A stretch of DNA of 35,550 bases, taken from assembly GCA_045124495.1 (NCBI GenBank), contig JBGVLX010000072.1, positions 1-35,550 of the forward strand, given 5' to 3'. The position numbers and the translations under genes are program-made. The notes beneath the pieces were generated by a model. It did no database searches and was not told where the DNA came from. It saw only the letters and a program-made list of their open reading frames with translations. This document shows, in pieces, positions 1 to 7,475 of the stretch. Source of the DNA: RGIG1668 sp045124495 (GTDB taxonomy: Bacteria > Bacillota > Clostridia > Lachnospirales > Lachnospiraceae). The stretch's first letter is position 1; every line of letters starts with the position of its first letter.

Positions 1-1
1 G

Positions 2-469
2 AAGGCAGGCTCTGATTATAATGATTTCGTAAAGGCCTTATTAGATGGAAATTTAAAAGAGATGAATGCCTATATGAATCGTGTGGCATTAAGGACTTTT
101 AGTTATTTTGATGTAGGTAAGAAACCCTCAGAGGAAGAACCAGGGCGATTTTATCATGGATTCGTGCTGGGATTATTGGTGGAGCTTGCAAATCGGTATA
201 TTATAACTTCAAACCGGGAAAGCGGTTTCGGAAGATATGATGTGGTGTTAGAGCCGAAGAAACCGAATGAGGACGATGCCATCATACTGGAGTTTAAGGT
301 ACTGGATCCGACGGAAGAGAAAACTTTGGAAGATACAGTAAAACAGGCTTTGGAGCAGATTGAAGAAAAGAAGTATGAGGTTTCTTTATTGGAAAAAGGA
401 ATTTCAAAGGAGAAGATTCACAAATATGGATTTGCCTTCGAGGGTAAGAAGGTGTTGATTGGTAAATGA
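2..469 (+). CDS. AAA-ATPase-like / PD-(D/E)XK nuclease family protein, 3' part
   Basis: The reading frame is open to the left window edge, so only the C-terminal part of about 155 residues is present. An internal ATG at 62 is not taken as the start because the preceding codons (DYNDFVKALLDGNLKEM) continue the family-like sequence. The visible part matches the C-terminal nuclease-like domain that follows an AAA-ATPase-like domain in a protein family very common in Clostridia and Bacteroidetes. GRYDVVL followed about 20 residues later by ILEFKV supplies the D and the ExK of a PD-(D/E)XK fold. The biological role of this family is not established; defence or mobile-element functions have been suggested. 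The N-terminal ATPase portion lies outside the window. No terminator is obvious directly after the stop. Confidence 0.8.
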   Translation, partial: KAGSDYNDFVKALLDGNLKEMNAYMNRVALRTFSYFDVGKKPSEEEPGRFYHGFVLGLLVELANRYIITSNRESGFGRYDVVLEPKKPNEDDAIILEFKVLDPTEEKTLEDTVKQALEQIEEKKYEVSLLEKGISKEKIHKYGFAFEGKKVLIGK

Positions 470-604
470 TATAAATTTAAGAGTTATAATGTACAATATT
501 TAGGGACGGAAATGGGATAGATAATTCAACAAGTTTATAGATTTTTTTTGATTATGTATTCGATTTTAAATTTTCAATTTTTGTATGAAGGTTTTTATAT
601 TTGA

Positions 605-633
605 TTGACAAAAAATCCTGAGTTGTATATCAA
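605..633 (+). promoter_or_regulatory. Promoter candidate (TTGACA-17-TATCAA)
   Basis: TTGACA at 605-610 and TATCAA at 628-633 are separated by 17 bp in very AT-rich DNA. It would drive the small ORF at 655 and the structured leader at 815-910. The -10 box is only a 4/6 match. Confidence 0.4.
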
Positions 634-654
634 CTGTCATAGGTAGGGGAAAGA

Positions 655-786
655 ATGATAGATATTAAAAAAAATATTGACAAAATTGGTTTTTTGTCAT
701 ACTATAATAATACAAAGAGTTGTTACGTTTGGTATAATGGTTATAGTAAAGGTAGTTTGCTTTTTGTGATTTTTTTGTATATATAG
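655..786 (+). CDS. Small hypothetical ORF, 43 aa
   Basis: An ATG at 655 lies five bases after AGGTAGGGG, a good ribosome binding site, and follows the promoter candidate at 605-633. The predicted 43-residue peptide has a polar N-terminus rich in Lys and Asn and a hydrophobic end (SLLFVIFLYI), so it could be a small membrane-associated peptide. I do not recognise it. A second promoter candidate lies inside it, so the ORF may be chance in AT-rich DNA. It is listed because start signal, promoter and reading frame coincide. Confidence 0.25.
   Translation: MIDIKKNIDKIGFLSYYNNTKSCYVWYNGYSKGSLLFVIFLYI
677..705 (+). promoter_or_regulatory. Promoter candidate (TTGACA-17-TACTAT)
   Basis: A perfect -35 TTGACA at 677-682 is followed after 17 bp by TACTAT at 700-705; TATAAT at 703-708 also exists but with 20-bp spacing. 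Transcription from here would enter the hairpin/terminator leader at 815-910. Confidence 0.45.
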
Positions 787-814
787 TGTAGGAATGCACA
801 TATTATAATCGGGC

Positions 815-873
815 ACAACTCCTGATTTCTCTGCTGCGGAGAGTTTAAATATGAGCAGAATTAAATTAGTTGT
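815..873 (+). promoter_or_regulatory. Long structured leader hairpin presenting an RBS/ATG in its loop
   Basis: Three paired segments build one long hairpin: ACAACT (815-820) with AGTTGT (868-873), GATTT (824-828) with AAATT (863-867), and TCTGCT (830-835) with AGCAGA (854-859). The 18-nt loop contains GGAGAG and an ATG at 851. It is directly followed by an intrinsic terminator at 877-910 and then by a small ORF at 926, the arrangement of a transcription attenuator. It matches no riboswitch class I can name. Confidence 0.45.
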
Positions 874-876
874 ACG

Positions 877-910
877 AAAAGGCTCTGGTAACTACAGGGC
901 CTTTTCTTTT
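877..910 (+). terminator. Intrinsic terminator, possibly attenuator
   Basis: AAAAGGCTCTG (877-887) pairs with CAGGGCCTTTT (895-905) across a 7-nt loop with one G-U pair, and CTTTT follows. It lies 16 bp before the 44-codon ORF with a strong RBS, so readthrough would be needed to express that ORF from the upstream promoters. Confidence 0.65.
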
Positions 911-925
911 TACTATGGAGGAAGT

Positions 926-1060
926 ATGTATAGTGCAATAGAATTAAGAAACCTAGCAAGAAAACCAAAAAAAGAAGATGATATTTATGTGAAGAATCAA
1001 GAGGTGATAAGTGTTAAAGTAAAACAAAGGTTGATTCTTCAAGGGAAAATGAAACAATAG
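926..1060 (+). CDS. Small hypothetical protein, 44 aa
   Basis: The start ATG at 926 is preceded at the right distance by GGAGGA (917-922). The peptide (MYSAIELRNLARKPKK at the N-terminus) is strongly basic, with an amphipathic-looking start and a Lys-rich tail, and contains no motif I recognise. The frame also extends upstream to an ATG at 851, but that longer version reads through the terminator stem. The shorter form is therefore preferred. A terminator at 1172-1215 closes the unit about 110 bp downstream. It could be the product controlled by the attenuator-like leader, or a small basic regulator. Reality of the gene is uncertain. Confidence 0.4.
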   Translation: MYSAIELRNLARKPKKEDDIYVKNQEVISVKVKQRLILQGKMKQ

Positions 1061-1171
1061 AATTGATATGAAAGTCAATAAATGCTTTGCTATAAAGATT
1101 AAAAGAAGAAAAGGATAGCAAAACAGAATAAAATAGAATCATAAAATTTATTTCGTGATAAATAAAGGATT

Positions 1172-1216
1172 AGAACTGATTAGAACAATATTTTGTTCGA
1201 TTGGTTCTTTTTTTCT
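1172..1216 (+). terminator. Intrinsic terminator
   Basis: AGAACTGATT (1172-1181) pairs with GATTGGTTCT (1199-1208), and GAACAA (1183-1188) with TTGTTC (1193-1198), leaving a 4-nt loop. A run of T follows to 1216. It ends the 926-1060 unit and isolates the glycosyltransferase gene. Confidence 0.8.
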
Positions 1217-1276
1217 ATGGACGAAGTCGTGAACCATGAGGTTTAAATTAGAACCTTTTAAATTAAATTTTGTGTA

Positions 1277-1304
1277 TTGCTTTTTTGTGCTGATATGCGA
1301 TAAT
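1277..1304 (+). promoter_or_regulatory. Promoter candidate for the GT2-TPR gene (TTGCTT-16-GATAAT)
   Basis: TTGCTT at 1277-1282 and GATAAT at 1299-1304 are 16 bp apart. This is just downstream of a terminator and about 50 bp before the chosen start at 1356. It argues against upstream in-frame ATGs such as 1236 being used. Confidence 0.4.
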
Positions 1305-1355
1305 GAAGTATCGGTTAAGTTACAAAAAGAAAGAGAGAAAAGCGTGGGGAATCAA

Positions 1356-2450
1356 ATGAGCGAAAAAGAATTAAAAATAGAGACTAAGAAACAGCCAAGC
1401 CTGGTATCCATCTGTATTATTACAAAGAACGAAAAAGAAAAACTGGAAAGGTGCCTGAAATCATTTCAGGATACCGGATATGACATCGTGGTGGTGGATA
1501 CCGGTTCTACCGATGGAACCCGGGAAATGGTGAAGAAATATACGCCGTACCTTTATGATTTTGAATGGGTAAATGACTTTTCTGCAGCCAGAAATTTTGC
1601 CATCAGCAAGGTGGAAAGTGAATATGTTATCATGGCAGATTCGGATGAAACCTTAAAAGAATGGGATAAGAAAACTTTTGAAACCCGTATGAAGGAACAT
1701 CCCAAGGGACTAGGCTGTATCCGGAAAGAGAATCTGCTAAGTGATGATGGAAAAGATTATACTATTTGCGATGAGCCCCGTGTTTTTTCCAAGAAATATT
1801 ATCATTACGAAGGTGCCATTCATGAGCAGGTAGTTCCACGTTCAAAGGAGTTTCCAAAAAGGGAATACTATCATACCACTATTTCTTTTATACATACAGG
1901 ATACATTGGAACTGACGAGGAAAAGGCAAGGAAGATTAAGCGAAACATTGATTTATTAGAAGCAGAATTGGAAAAAAATCCGGAAGATGTTTATATCTGG
2001 TTCCAGATAGGAAAAGGCTATTACATGGGGAAGGATTATGAGAATGCCTGTAAATATTTTGGGAAAGCGCTGGAATTTGATGTAGACGAATCCTTGGATT
2101 ATGTTCAGGATTTGGTGGAATCCTATGGTTATTCTCTGGTGAATACAAAACAGTATGAAATGGCATATTCCCTTTTACAGGTTACTTATGATGCGTTTGC
2201 CCGTACCGCAGATTATCATTTCCTGGCAGGGCTGATTTATATGCAGAATGCCATGTTTGAGGACGCGGTGAAGGAATTTTTGTTGGCTACGAAAAATGAA
2301 AGAGTATGTGTTGTGGGAGCCAATTCTTATAAGGCATTTTATAACATCGGAGTGATTTATGAATGTTTGGGGGATAAGAAAAATGCAAGGTTGTATTATG
2401 AAAAATGTGGATGTTACGACCTGGCGAAGGAACGTTTAAAGGAAGTGTAA
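1356..2450 (+). CDS. Family 2 glycosyltransferase with C-terminal TPR repeats
   Basis: The protein has 364 residues from the ATG at 1356, which has GTGGGGA about six bases upstream; a GTG at 1344 in the same frame is an alternative. Residues 16-120 are a GT-A fold: SLVSICIITKNE at the nucleotide-binding start, VVVDTGSTDGT, and the metal-binding D-S-D at 95-97 in VIMADSDE. Residues from about 215 to the end are tetratricopeptide repeats (WFQIGKGYYMGKDYENACKYF and several degenerate units). Such GT2-TPR proteins usually transfer a sugar to a polypeptide or surface glycan, but the acceptor cannot be read from sequence. The cca gene follows after only 5 bp, so the two are probably co-transcribed. 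Confidence 0.85.
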   Translation: MSEKELKIETKKQPSLVSICIITKNEKEKLERCLKSFQDTGYDIVVVDTGSTDGTREMVKKYTPYLYDFEWVNDFSAARNFAISKVESEYVIMADSDETLKEWDKKTFETRMKEHPKGLGCIRKENLLSDDGKDYTICDEPRVFSKKYYHYEGAIHEQVVPRSKEFPKREYYHTTISFIHTGYIGTDEEKARKIKRNIDLLEAELEKNPEDVYIWFQIGKGYYMGKDYENACKYFGKALEFDVDESLDYVQDLVESYGYSLVNTKQYEMAYSLLQVTYDAFARTADYHFLAGLIYMQNAMFEDAVKEFLLATKNERVCVVGANSYKAFYNIGVIYECLGDKKNARLYYEKCGCYDLAKERLKEV

Positions 2451-2455
2451 ATAGA

Positions 2456-3796
2456 ATGAAAATTAATATACCGGAACAAGCAGTAAAAATAATAAATGTC
2501 CTGGAGCAGGCTGGATTTGAGGCATATGTGGTAGGCGGCTGTGTAAGGGACAGTCTTTTAAAGAAAGAGCCAAAGGATTGGGATATTACCACCTCCGCAA
2601 AGCCGGAGCAGGTAAAAGCTTTATTTTCAAGAACCATCGATACAGGAATCGAACATGGAACCGTTACGGTAATGATGGATAAAGTAGGTTATGAGGTTAC
2701 GACTTACCGTGAAGATGGCGAGTACAAGGATCACAGAAGACCTATGGGAGTGACCTTTACTTCTTCTTTAAAGGACGATTTGAAACGAAGGGATTTTACC
2801 ATCAATGCCATGGCGTATAATGAGACAGAAGGCCTGGTGGATTTATTTGGTGGAAAAGAAGATTTAGAACATGGTATTTTACGTTGTGTAGGGGAGGCGA
2901 AGGACCGTTTTGATGAGGATGCATTACGGATTTTAAGGGCACTTCGTTTCAGCGCTCAGTTAAATTTTGAATTGGAAGAAAAAACAAAAGAAGCCATGAG
3001 GGAGAAATGTGTTTTCTTAGAAGATATCAGTGCAGAAAGAATACAGGTAGAACTTACCAAACTATTAGTATCCGGACATCCGGAGAAATTGCTGACAGGA
3101 TATGAACTTGGAATTACCAAGGTGGTATTACCGGAATTTGATGCCATGATAAAAACTCCACAGAATCATCCATATCACTGCTATAATGTGGGACTGCACA
3201 CCATGGAAGTAGTCAAAAACATTGAGCCGGAACCGGTTTTAAGGTGGGCGGCCTTATTACATGATGTGGCAAAGCCTAAATGCAGAACTCAGGATGAAAA
3301 AGGAGTGGATCATTTTTATGGACATGAAGTGCAGGGGGAAAAGATGGCAGCAGAGGTCATAAAGAGAATGAAACTGGACAATCATACGTTACATGACGTC
3401 TGTACTTTGGTCCGGCATCATGATGACTGGTTTCAGTTACCGATTCGTAAATCTGCCCTGAAAAGAAAGTTAAATAAAATAGGACCGGAACTATTTTCAC
3501 AGTTATTGAAATTAAATAAAGCAGACTCCCTAGGGCAGGCACCGCAAACCTGGGAAGAAAAGGATGAATATTTAAAACAGGTAAGGCTTGTGTTCGATGA
3601 AGTCATGCAGGAGGAAGAATGCTTTTCCTTAAAAGATCTGGCAGTTTCAGGAGCGGATCTGATTGCAGCAGGGATAAAGCCCGGAAAAGAGATGGGTGAA
3701 CTGTTAAAGGAATTATTAGAGGAAGTAATCAGTCATCCGGAAAACAATCAAAAGGAAATATTGCTAGACTTGGCATTAAGCAGGTATGAGAAATAA
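2456..3796 (+). CDS. cca: CCA-adding tRNA nucleotidyltransferase with HD domain
   Basis: A 446-residue class II CCA-adding enzyme, which builds or repairs the 3' CCA end of tRNAs using CTP and ATP. The nucleotidyltransferase head shows GGCVRD (27-32) and the catalytic carboxylates in DWDITT (D41, D43). RRDFTINAMA marks the nucleotide-recognition region. The C-terminal half contains an HD domain (HTMEVVKNIE, then LLHDVAKP), as in many Firmicutes and E. coli enzymes with extra phosphohydrolase activity. The ATG at 2456 is chosen because GGAAG lies about 11 bases upstream and the family N-terminus starts here; the frame extends further back only into the preceding gene. A 38-bp tandem array follows the stop. 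Confidence 0.93.
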   Translation: MKINIPEQAVKIINVLEQAGFEAYVVGGCVRDSLLKKEPKDWDITTSAKPEQVKALFSRTIDTGIEHGTVTVMMDKVGYEVTTYREDGEYKDHRRPMGVTFTSSLKDDLKRRDFTINAMAYNETEGLVDLFGGKEDLEHGILRCVGEAKDRFDEDALRILRALRFSAQLNFELEEKTKEAMREKCVFLEDISAERIQVELTKLLVSGHPEKLLTGYELGITKVVLPEFDAMIKTPQNHPYHCYNVGLHTMEVVKNIEPEPVLRWAALLHDVAKPKCRTQDEKGVDHFYGHEVQGEKMAAEVIKRMKLDNHTLHDVCTLVRHHDDWFQLPIRKSALKRKLNKIGPELFSQLLKLNKADSLGQAPQTWEEKDEYLKQVRLVFDEVMQEEECFSLKDLAVSGADLIAAGIKPGKEMGELLKELLEEVISHPENNQKEILLDLALSRYEK

Positions 3797-3804
3797 ATGA
3801 AAAT

Positions 3805-4020
3805 AATGAAAAGTAGGAAACGACTATTTTTGAAGAAGGAACGCTGAAAAGTGGGAAACTACTATTTTTGAAGAAGAAATGCTGAAAAATAGGAGACGAC
3901 TATTTTTGAAGAAGAAACGCTGAAAAGTGAGAAACTACTATTTTTGAAGAAGGAATGCGAAAGAGCATGAAACTACTATTTTTGACGTAGGAGCGAAGAG
4001 AAAAGCATGAAACTACTATT
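3805..4020 (+). repeat. 38-bp tandem repeat array derived from the start of the downstream HAD gene
   Basis: The core ACTATTTTTG recurs at 3823, 3861, 3899, 3937 and 3975 with an exact 38-bp period, and at 4015 (40 bp later) inside the HAD gene. The last units include GCATGAAACTACTATTTTT, the start codon region of the HAD gene (MKLLFF). The array fills the whole 210-bp spacer between cca and the HAD gene. Confidence 0.92.
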
Positions 4021-4795
4021 TTTTGATATAGATGGAACCTTAATTACTGATAGCCCGGAAAGAATTTTTCCGGACAGTGCGAAAGAAGCCATCCGTTTGA
4101 CAAAAGAAAAGGGAAATATGACCTTTATCAACACCGGCCGGGTGTTTGGAAATATCGATGGATTTATACAGGAGGCCGGATTTGATGGATACGTGTGTGG
4201 ATGTGGGACCTACATTCGTTTTCGGGATGAAGTGTTGCTACATAAAACCCTTTCCAAAGAAACCTGTGATGAAATTGCCCTGGTATCGAGAAAATGCAAG
4301 GTGTGTAATTTATATGAAGGGGCGGCAACTACCGGTATTGACAGAACTTTGCCCATTACGGGGGATTTGCTGGAACTTAAGAATTATTTTGAACAGGTGC
4401 GAAAAGTTCCTTTTACCAGTGTAGGGGATGATGATTTTATCTTTGATAAATTTGCCGGCTGGTATGATGAAGAAAGTGATTTAGAAACCTTCAAAGAATA
4501 TATCACAAAGGATTTTGATTATATTCATCGTGGGGAAGGATTTTATGAAATTGTACCAAAAGGATATTCCAAAGCCACAGGAATTCAGTTTTTATGCGAC
4601 TATTTCAAGGTGGGCATAGAAGACTGTTATGCCTTTGGGGACAGCAACAATGATTTGCCGATGCTTTCCTATGTGCCACATTCCATTGCCATGGGTGAGA
4701 GTAGTGAAGAATTGAAAAAACAGGTAGAATATGTAACTACAGGGGTACTTGAGGATGGAATCTTAAATGCCATGAAATATTATGGATTGTGCTAA
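4007..4795 (+). CDS. HAD-superfamily hydrolase, Cof type
   Basis: A 262-residue Cof-type (subclass IIB) HAD phosphatase. Motif I is FFDIDGTL with the nucleophile D7 and acid/base D9. Motif II is the Thr of FINTGR. Motif III/IV is the Lys in PKGYSKATG followed by FGDSNNDLPML. The central residues form the cap that sets substrate choice. Family members dephosphorylate sugar phosphates, nucleotides or flavin precursors, and the substrate cannot be assigned here. The start has weak Shine-Dalgarno character (GCGAAGAG), and the whole initiation region is present in several degenerate upstream copies as part of a 38-bp array. No partner gene is evident. Confidence 0.88.
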   Translation: MKLLFFDIDGTLITDSPERIFPDSAKEAIRLTKEKGNMTFINTGRVFGNIDGFIQEAGFDGYVCGCGTYIRFRDEVLLHKTLSKETCDEIALVSRKCKVCNLYEGAATTGIDRTLPITGDLLELKNYFEQVRKVPFTSVGDDDFIFDKFAGWYDEESDLETFKEYITKDFDYIHRGEGFYEIVPKGYSKATGIQFLCDYFKVGIEDCYAFGDSNNDLPMLSYVPHSIAMGESSEELKKQVEYVTTGVLEDGILNAMKYYGLC

Positions 4796-4902
4796 AAGCT
4801 TATTGGCTTCGGGTGCGGAATGAGTGGCGTGAATTATGTCGTAAAAATTGACTGATTTGTATTAAACTTTGGTCACGAAATGCCGATATATTTAAAAATA
4901 TT

Positions 4903-5010
4903 AAGTAATTGCGAAACTATAATATTTTCTTTGAAAGTGATTCAAAGGAACCAAAACAATGCAGGCACGATTTCGCTGCGTTCGGCTCGTAGCGGTACGA
5001 TTATCTGCTT
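4903..5010 (+). mobile_element. MITE-like element copy A (one-ended)
   Basis: AGTAATTGCGAAAC at the left end is followed by TATAATATTTT, GAAAGTGATTC and a GC-richer core with GCAGGCACG and TTCGGCTCGTAGCGG. This matches the reverse complement of the right half of the 209-bp copy at 10303-10511 almost base for base for about 100 bp. The other terminal repeat is missing. It lies directly in front of the L,D-transpeptidase gene. The remaining part of the 240-bp spacer (4796-4902) shows nothing recognisable. Confidence 0.8.
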
Positions 5011-5035
5011 CAGAAAGACAATAAGGGAGGTAGAG

Positions 5036-6421
5036 ATGTCTTATAAAGGTCTTATTATTTTTGGGTTATTAGCAGCAGGGTGTTTACAGGGAAACCACAA
5101 TCAGAATGCTGGAATTCTAACGAAAGAGATTTTAATCGAAGAAAATACAACACAAGAATTTTCTGCCGAAGAAAATACAATAGAAGAATCTTCCACCGAA
5201 GAAAATACAGCAGAAGAATCTTCCACCGAAGAAACTACAACGGAAGAACCTTCCACTGGGGAGAATTCCTCGGAGGAAACCTCAACCGAGGAGGAAGAGA
5301 GGATTGAGGGCTGGATTCAAAAGGATGATTCGAAGTACTATTTTGAAGATGGAGAAATGGTAACCGACTGGAAGAAGGTAGAAGGAAACTGGTATTACTT
5401 TGAACCCGGCGGAAAAATGGCGACAGGCTGGAAGAAGGTGGAAAGAAACTGGTATTACTTTGAACCCGGCGGAGAAATGGCGACAGGCTGGAAGAAGATA
5501 GAAGGAAACTGGTATTACTTTGAGCCTGGCGGAGAAATGGCGACAGGCTGGAAGAAGGCAGGAGGAAACTGGTATTACCTGGAAACTGGCGGAAAAATGG
5601 CGACAGGCTGGAAGAAGGTAGGAGGAAATTGGTACTACCTAAATACCAGTGGAAAGATGTTAACGGACTGGCAGCAGGTAGATGGAAAATGGTATTATCT
5701 GAATTCCGGTGGTGCCATGCTTAAAAGTACCGTGGTACAAGGACGTGTACTGGATTCTAATGGAGAATGGATGGTAGATAGTAAGTATATTGCCTCTAAC
5801 GGTTCCCCATATTATATCCGGGTGAATAAAAAGGCATGTGTGGTTACCGTATACGCTTTAGATGAAAATGGATATTATACGGTTCCTATAAAATCCATGA
5901 TTTGTTCTCCGGGAAATAGCACACCCATAGGAACCTTTAATACGATAGTGAAATATCGTTGGAGAAATTTAATTGGAAATGTACAGGGACAATATTCCAC
6001 AAGAATCGTACGAGGCTTCCTGTTTCACTCCGTCCCATATGGTACGACCAATGAGAATGATTTAAGAGCAGATTATTTTAACCGGCTTGGGGAGATAACC
6101 TCAGCAGGGTGTGTGCGACTTCAGGTGGGAGACGCAAAGTGGATTTTTGATCATTGTCCTTTAAGTACCATTGTGCAGATATATGAAAATGATATGCCCG
6201 GTCCCTTTGGCGTACCAAATTACATAAAAATTCCAACGAAAGGCATTTTCTCACATTGGGACCCAACCGATCCTCATCAGGATAACCCTTGGAAACGGTT
6301 GTCTGATGGATGGAATTATATAGAGGGAAAATGGTATTATTGTTGTGAGGACGGCAGTATTGCTGTAAATACAGTGATAGACGGATATATCGTAGGACAA
6401 GATGGAGTGTGGATTCCATAG
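5036..6421 (+). CDS. L,D-transpeptidase (YkuD) lipoprotein with cell-wall-binding repeats
   Basis: A 461-residue exported protein. The ATG at 5036 has GGGAGG seven bases upstream; the frame continues upstream only through a MITE. A short hydrophobic N-terminus ends in LLAAGC, a lipobox-like site with Cys16. Residues 31-90 are a Glu/Thr/Ser-rich linker with an 11-residue repeat. Residues 91-230 hold six to seven choline-binding-type repeats (GWKKVEGNWYYF). Residues 258-385 are the YkuD catalytic domain with H331 (FLFHS) and nucleophile C359 in TSAGCVRL. One further binding repeat is at 426-445. The family cross-links meso-DAP residues (3-3 links) in peptidoglycan, consistent with the DAP-type MurE nearby. 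Membrane attachment is inferred from the lipobox only. Confidence 0.88.
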   Translation: MSYKGLIIFGLLAAGCLQGNHNQNAGILTKEILIEENTTQEFSAEENTIEESSTEENTAEESSTEETTTEEPSTGENSSEETSTEEEERIEGWIQKDDSKYYFEDGEMVTDWKKVEGNWYYFEPGGKMATGWKKVERNWYYFEPGGEMATGWKKIEGNWYYFEPGGEMATGWKKAGGNWYYLETGGKMATGWKKVGGNWYYLNTSGKMLTDWQQVDGKWYYLNSGGAMLKSTVVQGRVLDSNGEWMVDSKYIASNGSPYYIRVNKKACVVTVYALDENGYYTVPIKSMICSPGNSTPIGTFNTIVKYRWRNLIGNVQGQYSTRIVRGFLFHSVPYGTTNENDLRADYFNRLGEITSAGCVRLQVGDAKWIFDHCPLSTIVQIYENDMPGPFGVPNYIKIPTKGIFSHWDPTDPHQDNPWKRLSDGWNYIEGKWYYCCEDGSIAVNTVIDGYIVGQDGVWIP

Positions 6422-6437
6422 TAGAGGTTCCATATAT

Positions 6438-6543
6438 AGGTAATTGCGAAACGATGAAAAAATATATATTACGTGATTCAAAAGAAATAAATGATTCTTT
6501 TGAATTACATACAAATAAATGTATTATAGTTTTGCAATCACCT
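6438..6543 (+). mobile_element. MITE-like element copy B (106 bp, both ends)
   Basis: The left end AGGTAATTGCGAAAC and the right end GTTTTGCAATCACCT are inverted repeats. The centre is an 11-bp perfect inverted repeat, ATTCAAAAGAA with TTCTTTTGAAT. The right end contains TTGAAT (6500-6505), 16 bp, TATTAT (6522-6527), a promoter-like sequence aimed at the gene at 6574. Confidence 0.88.
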
Positions 6544-6573
6544 AGATTTAATATATACAAGGAGGTATGTGAT

Positions 6574-7194
6574 ATGGATATTAATTCAATTACTTATGTA
6601 GGTCAAACTGCTTATGCTGCTACCAATAAGCAGGAGGAAAAGAAGGAAGTTGTAAAAGAAGAAACTACCAATAAAGACACTGCGGTAGTTTACGAGAAAA
6701 CAACCCGGGAAACAGATTCTGTGAAGAAGACTTATACCAAAGAGCCGGATACAGAATTGATTCAGAAGTTGAAGGCAGATGCAGATGCCAGACTCTCTCA
6801 ATTAAAGTCTTTGGTAGAACAGTTGATTACGAAGCAATCTTCTGCATTCTCCATTGCAGATATGTCAGAAGAAGAATTCTGGAATAAGATCAGAGAAGGT
6901 AACTTTGAAGTAGACGAAGCCACCAGAAAACAAGCCCAGGAAGATATTTCAGAAGATGGATACTGGGGAGTGAAACAAACCAGCGAACGTATGCTTTCCT
7001 TTGCAAAAGCCTTGACCGGTGGAGACCCAGCGAAAGCAGAAGAAATGAGAGCAGCCATTCAGAAGGGATTTGAACAGGCAGAAAAGTTATGGGGAGGAGA
7101 ACTTCCTGAAATTTCAAAGCAGACTTATGATGCAGTAATGAAGGGCATCGATGAATGGATTGCAGGAGAAGAACAAACAGAAACAGAAGAATAA
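6574..7194 (+). CDS. Conserved helical protein of unknown function
   Basis: A 206-residue hydrophilic protein. The ATG at 6574 has a near-perfect AAGGAGG about eight bases upstream. There is no signal peptide or membrane segment, although MDINSITYVGQTAYAA is mildly hydrophobic. Residues 15-55 are low-complexity and Lys/Glu/Thr-rich. Residues 60-205 are predicted helical, with SEDGYWGVKQTSERMLSFAK and GFEQAEKLWGGELPEIS as the most conserved-looking segments. This C-terminal part resembles uncharacterised proteins of Firmicutes and, weakly, DUF5610-type proteins, but I cannot assign a function. It is separated from the L,D-transpeptidase by a MITE that may supply its promoter, and it ends at a strong terminator. 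Confidence 0.7.
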   Translation: MDINSITYVGQTAYAATNKQEEKKEVVKEETTNKDTAVVYEKTTRETDSVKKTYTKEPDTELIQKLKADADARLSQLKSLVEQLITKQSSAFSIADMSEEEFWNKIREGNFEVDEATRKQAQEDISEDGYWGVKQTSERMLSFAKALTGGDPAKAEEMRAAIQKGFEQAEKLWGGELPEISKQTYDAVMKGIDEWIAGEEQTETEE

Positions 7195-7247
7195 GGAGTA
7201 TGAAAAACATCACTTTTTGACCCTGTTTTAAAGCGTTGTTCATACAT

Positions 7248-7308
7248 AAGAGTCGTATGAGTAGGAGGCTTTCATAGCCGGATTCCATTTGTACGGCTCT
7301 TTTTTCTT
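7248..7308 (+). terminator. Intrinsic terminator
   Basis: AAGAGTCGTA (7248-7257) pairs with TACGGCTCTT (7292-7301), an inner GGCT/AGCC hairpin sits in between, and T7 follows. It ends the 6574-7194 gene. Confidence 0.85.
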
Positions 7309-7312
7309 TTTC

Positions 7313-7341
7313 TTTACATCATATTTTACTTATAGTATAAT
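7313..7341 (+). promoter_or_regulatory. Promoter of ispE-gntR (TTTACA-17-TATAAT)
   Basis: TTTACA at 7313-7318 and a perfect TATAAT at 7336-7341 are 17 bp apart, just after a terminator and 135 bp before ispE. The palindrome TTGTATACAA starts three bases after the -10 box. Confidence 0.8.
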
Positions 7342-7343
7342 GT

Positions 7344-7353
7344 TTGTATACAA
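7344..7353 (+). promoter_or_regulatory. Candidate GntR operator TTGTATACAA
   Basis: A perfect 10-bp palindrome at the transcription start of the ispE promoter. The same 10-mer, within a shared 14-base context TTGTATACAATRTA, overlaps the -10 box of the oppA promoter at 26643-26652. FadR-subfamily GntR operators typically have a GT...AC palindromic core, and such a regulator is encoded in this operon. Confidence 0.5.
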
Positions 7354-7424
7354 TATACCATATACAAGGATCACTCTCGTATAGAATTTTGTGTTACGGT
7401 TCATCGAATTGTAACAAAATAATC

Positions 7425-7439
7425 GTTGCGCAATTACCT
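7425..7439 (+). mobile_element. MITE end remnant (copy C)
   Basis: GTTGCGCAATTACCT is the reverse complement of AGGTAATTGCGCAAC, one base different from the MITE terminal repeat. The left end is not recognisable. A partial hairpin (TGTTACGGTT with AATTGTAACA, 7392-7416) sits just upstream in the ispE leader. Confidence 0.5.
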
Positions 7440-7475
7440 ATATAGTGTATGTAAGAGAAGAAAGTGAGGACTCAT

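Noticed and set aside
811..910. Known riboswitch (purine, THF, fluoride, T-box) upstream of the small ORF
   Set aside because: The conserved core bases of these classes could not be found; only the hairpin and terminator are claimed.
851..1060. A 69-codon ORF beginning at the hairpin loop ATG
   Set aside because: It reads through the intrinsic terminator stem; the internal ATG at 926 has a better RBS, so only the shorter ORF is listed.
4146..4424. A 92-codon ORF in another frame within the HAD gene
   Set aside because: Fully inside a well-supported gene, no RBS, no family likeness.
7202..7227. Second copy of the 32117-32170 hairpin repeat
   Set aside because: Similarity covers one arm only, with several mismatches; too weak to call a repeat family.
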